Positions 16,768 through 23,561 of a DNA stretch of 64,000 nt are shown piece by piece. The notes under the pieces are model-generated. The model did not search any database and had not been told where the DNA came from. It worked only from the letters and a program-made list of their open reading frames with translations. A program made the position numbers and the translations under genes. Location of the stretch: assembly GCA_019639135.1 (NCBI GenBank), contig JAHBSL010000015.1, positions 1 through 64,000 of the forward strand, written 5' to 3'. Every line of letters starts with the position of its first letter. Position 1 is the first letter of the stretch. Source of the stretch: Acidobacteriota bacterium. GTDB taxonomy: Bacteria; Acidobacteriota; Blastocatellia; Pyrinomonadales; Pyrinomonadaceae.

Positions 16768-17541
16768 CTATGGTTCTAATCCCAAGATATCCAACATCCT
16801 CTTTGGAAGATTTTGAATGTCCGTGGCTGATAGCGAAGCAAGTCCATTTGTTACGGCTTGTTCCATTTCCTCGAATCGAGGATTATTCGCTATTCGCTCA
16901 GGCAGAGTACCTTCGTAATTGAGCTTGTAATCATGTTCAGTCGCCCACAAACTTGCTCTTTCCGATGGAGTAAGCTGATAGTCCGGGTTATTCATCTTTT
17001 GGAACAAGAGTGATGCTAAAACGAATACCGCTTCTGCGGGAGACATTTCAGTTGGAATATTGTCGCCAGTCGACTGAAAATTCGGAGCATTTCTGTTCTT
17101 TCCGATTAGTTCCGGAAACATAGGAAGGATCGCGGTGCGTAGCCTTCTGATTTCGTATTCGCTGGTGTTTGAGTATTCTGGCGTGCCCAGTTTATTTTTC
17201 AAACCGTTAACTGCATAAACAATTTTTTCTTCGGTTATGCCAGCATGCTGATTCTGACGATACAAAACTTCGGCTCGCTTTACTCTATCCTTAAATTCCA
17301 GGCCGGGTTGTCCTACCAGGTAATCCTTAAACCCAGTTACTTTAACTATCGTATCAACAAGTTCCTGAACAGCGGCGGGATTGCCTCCACGAGCAGCTTT
17401 AGCCTTTTCATTTAGGACTATGAAAAGATTCTCAGACGTTGTTTCCTGGGCCTTGCTTCGGTATACGGTCAACACCGTTAAGGAGACCCCAAGAAAAGCC
17501 ACTACTAAAATTGAAAGAAGAAATATCTTTCTCATTTTCAT
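16768..17541 (-). CDS. Secreted or membrane-anchored helical protein, unknown function
   Basis: A 257-residue protein with an N-terminal signal or anchor helix (FLLSILVVAFLGVSLTVLTV) and an otherwise helical, soluble body. A segment near residues 165-200 (TEMSPAEAVFVLASLLFQKM, TPSERASLWATE) resembles a segment of the 35437-36342 protein (SRMTPAQALLITYSVIADDP, TQAEIAQRM) in position and character. Both loci are AT-rich and both are followed by a small lipoprotein gene. No family is recognised. It is the first gene of the minus-strand block ending near 14.5 kb. Confidence 0.65.
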   Translation of the reverse strand: MKMRKIFLLSILVVAFLGVSLTVLTVYRSKAQETTSENLFIVLNEKAKAARGGNPAAVQELVDTIVKVTGFKDYLVGQPGLEFKDRVKRAEVLYRQNQHAGITEEKIVYAVNGLKNKLGTPEYSNTSEYEIRRLRTAILPMFPELIGKNRNAPNFQSTGDNIPTEMSPAEAVFVLASLLFQKMNNPDYQLTPSERASLWATEHDYKLNYEGTLPERIANNPRFEEMEQAVTNGLASLSATDIQNLPKRMLDILGLEP

Positions 17542-18058
17542 GATCCTCCATTGTGGTTGAAAAGAACAACCGAACGTATTTCATTCCGGTTTCTTCCGTA
17601 GCCTTTGGGTTGTGCCGCTACTGTGATTTACGCTAGGATGGAAATGCTTTTGACGCCCATCTGTTGTCCTCAACACAGCAGAGACGGTTATAAACAAGCA
17701 GGCCCTGAAGGGTATCGCAAGTATCCTTCAGGGCATTTCTTGTTCAGCGAATGAAAGTTTTTGCCGGGCCCCGCAAAGATCGTGAACTCCCGAACGGCAA
17801 GGAATCCCGAAACCGCCAAGGGAGACAGCAATATTAAACCAATAATTCAGGAGCAATGCGGGAAGCATAAAACCAACTTCAAGTTTTGCAAGAAAGATAG
17901 AGCACTTTGAAAAAAGTGTCAAGATAAATCTCTTGTTTTTTTTTTTTTGATGGACGCTATCTGTTGCAGCTAAGGGGGTTGCAGATGCGTTTTTTCTGAC
18001 CCCAGATGAACCGAATGGGATCAAATGGCCGCACTGCGACTGATTTATGTAGAAAGCT
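17542..18058. other. Gene-free AT-rich stretch with a strong hairpin (17702-17734)
   Basis: About 520 bp without a supportable gene. At 17702-17734 a near-perfect 14-bp stem (GCCCTGAAGGGTAT with GTATCCTTCAGGGC, two G-U pairs) closes a CGCAA loop; it may be a terminator or a structured RNA end. A run of T residues follows near 17937-17950. The segment joins the AT-rich block to the sigma-gene fragment. Confidence 0.5.
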
Positions 18059-18195
18059 GTGAGCACGAATAGGTCGCTCGCATCCTCGGATGCTCGGTCG
18101 GCACGTCGAAGTCGCAGCTTCACAAGGCTCGGCTCAAGCTTCGCAAGCTATTGCAGAAGAAGGCCAATCCGCGTCTCGTCGGTGTGAATATCTAA
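18059..18195 (+). pseudogene. Duplicated 3' end of the sigma-factor gene
   Basis: This fragment repeats region 4 of the sigma factor at 13655-14320: [20 protein letters not shown], then [20 protein letters not shown] and a stop at 18193-18195. It is nearly identical at the protein level, with silent and few other DNA changes. The frame is open only after a TAG (GAG in the parent) at its left end; there is no start codon or ribosome-binding site, and all upstream sigma domains are missing. It is a non-functional remnant carrying its own copy of the terminator. Confidence 0.85.
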
Positions 18196-18289
18196 GTTTG
18201 ATTTGCGTCTCCTGTCTTCTGAGAACGCAGGGCTCGCCGGAAGCGGCGGGCCTTTTCTTTCGCCCCCTGCCGCATTTTCTTCCCCTCCA
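18060..18289 (+). repeat. Direct repeat of the sigma 3' end, terminator and downstream flank
   Basis: About 230 bp match 14190-14415, including the coding end, the GAGAACGCAGGGCTCGCCG terminator region and the CCGCATTTTCTTCCCC flank, with scattered differences. The two copies flank the AT-rich block of secreted-protein genes in direct orientation. Confidence 0.85.
18231..18259 (+). terminator. Second copy of the sigma-gene terminator
   Basis: The stem GGCTCGCCG / CGGCGGGCC with a GAAG loop is followed by TTTTCTTT. It is the duplicate of the 14353-14381 terminator and follows the sigma fragment. Confidence 0.8.
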
Positions 18290-18349
18290 CGTAAGAGTTT
18301 GGAAACACAATTTGTTGTGGTGAACTTCCGGTCCGTCCAAATAAACAAT

Positions 18350-19096
18350 GGTCTAGAGTAGTTAAGCGTTACAACGGATGAGTTCTGAACATGGACAAGA
18401 GTGTTTTATAGAGATCATGGTTTCGGTGGTTGAACCTGAATTCGCATTCCTTCAAATGGAGCAGGAACTTATCGTTCCGAAGGCCGTTGAATTTTAGCAT
18501 ACGGCGCTTAGCGAAAGACCAGAAGCTCTCGATACCATTTATGTGCCCGGATTTATTTGCAAACTCATTTACATGGTGATTAACGCGAAAATGTTTCTTA
18601 AAGCCGAGATCGACCAGGCCGTCGTATCCGACCCATCCGTCGGTGTGGATGACGGCATCGAGACCGATCTTACCCCGTATAATAGCCTGCAAAGTGCGTC
18701 TTTGGCAGTTAGGAACGATTTCCGTATAAACCTTGTCACCTCGTTTGTAAATGCCAAAGACGATCGTCTTGCCGCTCGCTCCGCGTCCACGCTTTCCGGG
18801 GATTCGCCGACGGCCGAAATACGATTCGTCGAGTTCGACGACTCCGGTCTGAAAGGGGGCGTGGCGTTCGCATTCAGCAAGCAGCCGAACTCTTATCTTC
18901 TAAAAAATTACATTCACGCTTTTTCGTGTTATACCGGTCAACTCGCTTGTCTTTGCCGCTGTCAGATCCATCGCAAAATAACGTACTATTTGACGAAATT
19001 TCTTCTGTGCGATTCGGGAACGACGATAATACCGGTTAACTTGTTGCATCTCAGTAGCTTAACTCCTATCAAAAGATGCTTAACTACTCTAGACCC
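18350..19096. mobile_element. IS1595-family insertion sequence, inactive
   Basis: Perfect 18-bp terminal inverted repeats (GGTCTAGAGTAGTTAAGC at 18350-18367 and its complement at 19078-19095) bound about 747 bp. The flanks show an 8-bp near-duplication (TAAACAAT at 18342-18349 and TTAACAAT at 19097-19104, one mismatch), matching the 8-bp target duplication known for this family. One minus-strand transposase gene fills the element but has a nonsense codon. Confidence 0.88.
18369..19049 (-). pseudogene. IS1595-family (IS1016-like) transposase with an in-frame TAG
   Basis: From the ATG at 19049 the frame gives MQQVNRYYRRSRIAQKKFRQ, then a TAG at codon 50 (18900-18902) directly after KSVNVIF. 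It continues in frame to 18369 with the DDE domain: VVELDESYFGRR, AVIHTDGWVGYDGL, then NGIESFWSFAKRRMLKFNG. These are the two Asp motifs and the catalytic-Asn/Glu region of the IS1595 group. A TTG-to-TAG change explains the stop. The protein lacks the N-terminal zinc ribbon of longer IS1595 members, as in IS1016-type elements. Total length is 226 codons plus the final stop. Confidence 0.88.
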
Positions 19097-19198
19097 TTAA
19101 CAATTTGGAGTTTTCGATCACCATTCGATCACTAAAAGAATGGCAGCAGCATGTTAGGCTTCGCGACATGTATCAGGAGGCCCGAATCGACCCTAAAC

Positions 19199-19582
19199 CT
19201 ATTCGCCTTTTGCTAGATTCTCACGCCGGTTCCATTCGATGAAGCCGAGCGTGCCGACGTAGATGCCTTCGATTAGGAAATGGGCGGCGGCGAGGACCGA
19301 GTCGCCCTCGACCATTCTCGCGGCGAAAATTATGCAAAGAACTGCCCATGCGGCGTTGGCGATGGCAAGCGTCGAAATGAGGCCAATCGGCCGGGTTCGA
19401 CGGACGGCGAGCGAGAGCGAAAAGCTGCCGTAAGCAAGATGGACGCAGGCGTGGGCGATGACCCAGGACTGCGGCAGGTTGTAGATCGGGGCGATGTGGC
19501 CGCTCAGGGCGGCAAGCAAGATGCCGGTCAAAAGGGCCCCGAGGCAATCGACCCAGAGAATGTGTTTTGCGATGAAAGGCAT
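19199..19582 (-). CDS. Small four-helix integral membrane protein
   Basis: A 127-residue protein with four predicted membrane helices (residues about 7-27, 42-60, 67-88 and 97-115), including VDCLGALLTGILLAALSG, LISTLAIANAAWAVLCIIFA and AAHFLIEGIYVGTLGFIEW. It ends in a short charged tail. It resembles small DoxX- or SPW-like inner-membrane proteins in size only; no diagnostic motif was found. It lies on the same strand as, and 23 bp downstream of, the VapC-type gene. Confidence 0.75.
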   Translation of the reverse strand: MPFIAKHILWVDCLGALLTGILLAALSGHIAPIYNLPQSWVIAHACVHLAYGSFSLSLAVRRTRPIGLISTLAIANAAWAVLCIIFAARMVEGDSVLAAAHFLIEGIYVGTLGFIEWNRRENLAKGE

Positions 19583-19605
19583 TGGCGTTGAACGGTCGTA
19601 AGATC

Positions 19606-19986
19606 TTAGATCAACGCAGTGCCGTCGATCTTAGCAAGCTTCGTGTCGAAGGTGCCGAGCGGCGTGTGGCCGGCCTTTTTTGAAACGGCGAGGATCATAC
19701 AATCCGAGAAAGCGACGCCCGTATGCGTCTTGAAAAGCGACAGGGCCGCCGACACAATCTCCGGCTCTTGCAGCACCAATGCCTCGTTCTTCAATGTGAC
19801 CTCGACCGCACGAACGAGGTCGGCCTTAGGCCTTTCATACACAGTTCCTAGCACCCAGATGGTCTCGACGAGCGCGATGTGAGAAACCCAAGCCTGAGTT
19901 CCAACAAAAGCCTTTGCAAGCTTTGATTGCCGCTGGTCGTCTTCAGTAAATATGCGGACCAGGACGTTAGCATCGACCGCTTTCAT
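19606..19986 (-). CDS. PIN-domain toxin (VapC-type)
   Basis: A 126-residue PIN-domain ribonuclease. The acidic active-site residues are visible: Asp5 in KAVDANVLVRIF, Glu in ALVETIWVL, Asp in VAFSDCMILAVSKKAG and Asp in LGTFDTKLAKI. VapC-type toxins cleave tRNA or rRNA when freed from the antitoxin. Its start lies 20 bp inside the antitoxin gene end, so the pair is translationally coupled with the antitoxin first, the normal order for the family. Confidence 0.9.
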   Translation of the reverse strand: MKAVDANVLVRIFTEDDQRQSKLAKAFVGTQAWVSHIALVETIWVLGTVYERPKADLVRAVEVTLKNEALVLQEPEIVSAALSLFKTHTGVAFSDCMILAVSKKAGHTPLGTFDTKLAKIDGTALI

Positions 19987-20236
19987 GCTTTTTTCGGACG
20001 TACTCAGCGATACCTTCTTTCAATTCTTTGAGCGTCTTCTTAGGTGGCTTTTCATTGCCGAAGACCTCTTTATGAAGGTCGTCGAGCGAATAGAGGTTCG
20101 ACCTCTTCACGATAATTTCTTCGCCCTTTTCTTCCCATTCGATGACGGAGCCCGGGCCGATGCCCAGCTTTTTCCGCACCGATGCGGGAACCGAGATCTG
20201 TCCTTGTGCCGTGATCCGCGACCTGACCTTTTCCAT
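19967..20236 (-). CDS. AbrB/MazE-type antitoxin
   Basis: The 89-residue protein starts MEKVRSRITAQGQISVPASV, a SpoVT/AbrB-type swapped-hairpin DNA-binding domain with the usual GQISVP(A)SVRKKLGI.PG pattern. The C-terminal part (DDLHKEVFGNEKPPKKTLKE) is the disordered toxin-binding tail. An upstream ATG at 20254 or a TTG at 20275 would add a few residues, but the shorter start fits the family. An inverted repeat lies 16 bp upstream and should be its autoregulatory operator. It overlaps the PIN toxin gene by 20 bp. Confidence 0.88.
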   Translation of the reverse strand: MEKVRSRITAQGQISVPASVRKKLGIGPGSVIEWEEKGEEIIVKRSNLYSLDDLHKEVFGNEKPPKKTLKELKEGIAEYVRKKHESGRC

Positions 20237-20251
20237 AAACGAATCTTGACG

Positions 20252-20267
20252 CATTACCGTGGTAATG
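20252..20267. promoter_or_regulatory. Probable operator of the AbrB/PIN toxin-antitoxin operon
   Basis: The inverted repeat CATTACC-GT-GGTAATG has two perfect 7-bp arms and lies just upstream of the antitoxin start. AbrB-type antitoxins usually repress their own promoter by binding such palindromes. Confidence 0.6.
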
Positions 20268-20271
20268 TCAA

Positions 20272-20460
20272 TCAAGTTTTCACCGGCGTCTTAGTCTTTC
20301 GGCCGGCGGTTGCGATGGCGACGATAACAAACGCGGCGTGGAGCCAGCCCCAGAGAAGTTCGGAACCGATGCCCCGCCAGCCGCGAAGGCCGATGAACCC
20401 CGAAATGCTGAACTACAAGACAATCGCCACCTTTAAATAGTCAAATTCTGATTTAGAAAT
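20272..20460 (-). pseudogene. Degenerate fragment of a small membrane protein
   Basis: A minus-strand frame reads DYLKVAIVL, a TAG (20413-20415), then FSISGFIGLRGWRGIGSELL and GWLHAAFVIVAIATAGRKTK to a TGA at 20272. The composition is that of one membrane helix plus a Trp/Gly-rich loop, so it looks like the tail of a decayed membrane-protein gene. No start codon was found. Its end underlies the promoter region of the toxin-antitoxin operon. Confidence 0.35.
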
Positions 20461-20479
20461 CACTGGTGAATTCAATGAG

Positions 20480-22447
20480 TTATAAGCCTATTCGTTCCTG
20501 CAATCTGATAAACCTGGGATGGGGATGAAGGCCTTGAATAAGAGGATACACACGCAGGATAGCCATCGTGTCGGAGCGTTCATTAAAGGCTTCCTCGAGC
20601 CGCTCGAGCGCTTCGTCATTGTCACCAATGCCGGAATAAACAACCGCGAACCAAAAGGGTTTGATATATCGAGTTTCTGAAAGCTTATTAAGATCAGCTA
20701 CGATTTCGAGTGCCTTTTCCCGCTGGCCGGATATCCCAAATGCGTAGCCGAGCAGAGCGATCGTGCTCGGGCCGTCATGAAGCCGCCTAGCCGTTTCAAA
20801 TTCGGTTATTGCCTCCGGGATCCGGCCTGTTTTCAAATATGCGATGCCTAGAGCATTACGCGCCGGCGCAAAATCCGGGGCGATTCGAGTCATTTCCTTT
20901 AGCTGCGTAATCGACTCGTCATATCGGCGAGCCCAGCAATATATTTCACCAATATCCGTGCTGATGCTCAATGAAAGCGAGCCTTCGATCTCATGAGCCT
21001 GTTTGATATGCGCAATTGACCGGTCAAATTGTTCAGTAGCTGCCAGAAAATAAGCATACCAGTGATGGGCTGTCGAATAATTCGGGTTTAGCCGCAATGC
21101 TGTTTGAAATTCGTTGTCCGCTGCGGTTTGATCCCAATCGTAAACCCATTTGATAAACGCCAGAGACGTGTGAGCGTCTGCCAGTGAGTCATCGGCTTTG
21201 AGCGCCATCAAAGCGGCTTCTTTTGCCTTTGGCATCGCCTCGTTTGGACGCAGTGATCCCCAGATTCCCAGAAGAATGTAGCAATCCGCCAAACCGGAAT
21301 AGGCACGGGCGTAATTCTGATCTTTCTCTATCGCCTGATTAAAAAAGAGGATTGCTTCTTTCAGATCTTGTTCGGTGCGACGATTCCACAAATAGCGCCC
21401 TTTCAGGTAATCATCGAAGGCATCTCTATTTTCAGTGTCGCGACGCGCGATCCGCTCGCTTTCGCTCGCCCCCAAACTTAACTTCAAAGCCCGCAAAGTT
21501 CCCTCCGCAAGGCGGTTTTCGAGATCGAAAATGTTTGCACTTTCGCCGTCAAATCTTTCTGCCCATATCTGTTCGCCGTTTTCTACTCTCAGGAGACGTG
21601 CGTTTATGCGGATCTGGCCGTTAGTTCGTTGGATGGTCCCCTCCAGCACCGCATCTGCCTTCAATTTTTTCCCGATCTCGAGCGCGTCTTGCGTTGCGTC
21701 AGTGTAAACAGCGACCGAACTCACCGGACGGACGACGATCTGCCGCAGTCCGCCGATCTTCATTATCAAGGCGTCTGCCAGCCCGAGTCCTAAAGCCTTG
21801 TTGCTTTCGTCATCAGTTAAAGATCTCAATGGCAGAACAGCAATCGAACCGATTTTTTTCGTCCCATTTCGAGCAAGCCAGAGCCAGGAACCAACCAACC
21901 CTATAAGAATAACCAACACTGCAACAACAAATGCGGTGGCTGAAATTCTTTTCTTTGGCGGGAGAGCGTGCGGCGATTCGTCAATTTCGTCGTCTTCTTC
22001 AAAGTTAACGGTCAGTCTTTTTAATGTGCGTTTCTCAAAAATCGCCTGGTCTTCAGAACGTACGATCCGCTTCACGTCTGCTGAAAATCGATAGCCATGT
22101 TTAGGAAGTGTCTCAATGGTTACTTCGCCGTCAGAGTTGAACAACTTTCGTAATCGCGAGATCTGTTTGGCAAGATTGCTTTCTTCGACGAATGCATCAT
22201 GCCAAACCGCTGTCATCATTTCATCTTTCGATAAAGCCTTTCCATTGTTCTCAACCAGTAACAGCAGCGTATCGAATTCTTTTGCCGGCAGATGAATGGG
22301 AACGCCCTCAGAAAACAAGGTCCTCTCATTCGGGTCAAGAACAAACCGTTCGAATCGGTAAACAAACCTTTTATTTTCAACTGGTTGCACTAGAGTCAAA
22401 AATAAGTCAAAGAAAAACCATAAAAACCGCAAGACCTTACGGCCCAC
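20480..22447 (-). CDS. CadC-like transcriptional regulator with TPR domain
   Basis: A long single-pass regulator of about 636-655 residues. The N-terminal winged helix (YRFERFVLDPNERTLFSEG, PAKEFDTLLLLVENNGKALS, SNLAKQISRLRKLF, ETLPKHGYRFSA) is of the OmpR/PhoB C-terminal type. One membrane helix (SATAFVVAVLVILIGLVGSW) follows, then a TolB/FlgO-like segment (IAVLPLRSLTDDESNKALGL), and at least six TPR repeats in the periplasmic half. The GTG at 22447 opens the longest frame; a GTG at 22390 gives the more family-like start VQPVENKRFVYRFE. It is divergent to the surface-protein gene set at 22596-31244 and may regulate it, which is inferred from position. Confidence 0.9.
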   Translation of the reverse strand: MGRKVLRFLWFFFDLFLTLVQPVENKRFVYRFERFVLDPNERTLFSEGVPIHLPAKEFDTLLLLVENNGKALSKDEMMTAVWHDAFVEESNLAKQISRLRKLFNSDGEVTIETLPKHGYRFSADVKRIVRSEDQAIFEKRTLKRLTVNFEEDDEIDESPHALPPKKRISATAFVVAVLVILIGLVGSWLWLARNGTKKIGSIAVLPLRSLTDDESNKALGLGLADALIMKIGGLRQIVVRPVSSVAVYTDATQDALEIGKKLKADAVLEGTIQRTNGQIRINARLLRVENGEQIWAERFDGESANIFDLENRLAEGTLRALKLSLGASESERIARRDTENRDAFDDYLKGRYLWNRRTEQDLKEAILFFNQAIEKDQNYARAYSGLADCYILLGIWGSLRPNEAMPKAKEAALMALKADDSLADAHTSLAFIKWVYDWDQTAADNEFQTALRLNPNYSTAHHWYAYFLAATEQFDRSIAHIKQAHEIEGSLSLSISTDIGEIYCWARRYDESITQLKEMTRIAPDFAPARNALGIAYLKTGRIPEAITEFETARRLHDGPSTIALLGYAFGISGQREKALEIVADLNKLSETRYIKPFWFAVVYSGIGDNDEALERLEEAFNERSDTMAILRVYPLIQGLHPHPRFIRLQERIGL

Positions 22448-22595
22448 ACAAGGCGAAGATCATACGCACAGGCCCTAACTGGCGTTACAGAAAAATCAGC
22501 TAATTGTACTGCCGAGTGAGCGAGTGTAGCAAGACTTATTTTCTGTACAGAGCGGGCGTTGGTATTTCAATTGACCAGAAAATTTATGGAGGTAA

Positions 22596-23273
22596 ATGAC
22601 AAAAATGTGTAAGAGGAAACTTTCGATAATAGCAATTCTGACCGCATTCGCGATCACCGGTTTTTCGCAGACCATTCCACCGGATATCAGAGATATGATC
22701 CCCGGCAACACTGCGATCGTTGCGCCAGATAAAAAACCGGGTGTCATTAGGATCGGCGTATCCTCGCCGATCGCCGAAATGGGTAAGGATTTCAGTTTTG
22801 CCGATGCGCCGATGGCTATTCGCAATACGCTCGAGGTGGCACTTACGGAGGATAACGTCGAAGTAATTTTCCTTGAATCGTCCCTGCCGGAAAAAGAAGC
22901 AAAACTAAAAAAATGCGACTACATATTTATTAGCAAGGTCACCCGCAAAAAGGGCGGCGGCGGATTTGGCGGCATGGGCATGCTTGGCGGCATGGCGGGA
23001 ATGATCCCCGGTGTCGGCGGTATAGCAGGAGCCGTAGCAGCCACTGCCGCCGCAACGGCCATCAGTGTTGCGTCTATGTCGGGCGGCTTCAAATCCAAGG
23101 ACGAAGTCGCTTTCGAATATCGCGTCACAACCGTGGAAGGCGCGGTGATCATTCCGCCGACCATTACAAAACAAAAGGCAAAAAAAGATGGGGAAGACGT
23201 TCTAACCCCGCAAATCGCACAAGCTGCAAAGTTGACATTGGAAAAGGTCATGCCGCCGAAACCGGAGCAATAG
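22596..23273 (+). CDS. Secreted protein with Gly-rich hydrophobic segment
   Basis: A 225-residue protein with a signal peptide (IIAILTAFAITGFSQT). The centre holds a glycine-rich, membrane-like stretch (residues about 120-165) with GGGGFGGMGMLGGMAGMIPG and AVAATAAATAISVASMSGG, as in Gly-zipper segments that insert into or oligomerise at membranes. The flanking parts are mixed strand/helix. A good ribosome-binding site (GGAGG) precedes the ATG at 22596; a second ATG at 22605 is also possible. It heads the plus-strand surface-protein set. No family is recognised. Confidence 0.7.
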   Translation: MTKMCKRKLSIIAILTAFAITGFSQTIPPDIRDMIPGNTAIVAPDKKPGVIRIGVSSPIAEMGKDFSFADAPMAIRNTLEVALTEDNVEVIFLESSLPEKEAKLKKCDYIFISKVTRKKGGGGFGGMGMLGGMAGMIPGVGGIAGAVAATAAATAISVASMSGGFKSKDEVAFEYRVTTVEGAVIIPPTITKQKAKKDGEDVLTPQIAQAAKLTLEKVMPPKPEQ

Positions 23274-23297
23274 AAGGGGACTTTTCCTGATTTGACC

Positions 23298-23561
23298 ATG
23301 AGGAGCCTTAGACAAGTGGTGATCGAGGTAGAGGAAACGGTCGTGCTCCGCAGCGGCGAGATAACCGCGGCCGTTTTCTGTCCTGCTTGCGGTGAAAAGG
23401 TTGCTATGGCAACACCCTGGATAGCAAGTGCCGTTAGCGGCATAACCGAACGTGAGATCTTCCAACTGATCGAACTCGGTATGGTTCATTCAGTAGAGCA
23501 CAAAAGGCTGTTCGTCTGTCTGGATTCACTGAAAAAATGTACGGGAGAAATATGGCGATGA
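23298..23561 (+). CDS. Small zinc-ribbon/HTH-like protein
   Basis: An 87-residue protein: VVIEVEETVVLRSGE, then FCPACGEKVAMATPWIA (a CxxC knuckle), then VSGITEREIFQLIELGMVHS, which looks like a MerR-type helix-turn-helix, and HKRLFVCLDSLKKC. The shape (beta strands, CxxC, helix pair, final strand) matches small acidobacterial proteins that I recall as hypothetical. It overlaps the following fibre gene by 10 bp, so it is in the same transcript. A regulatory role is possible but not shown. Confidence 0.65.
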   Translation: MRSLRQVVIEVEETVVLRSGEITAAVFCPACGEKVAMATPWIASAVSGITEREIFQLIELGMVHSVEHKRLFVCLDSLKKCTGEIWR

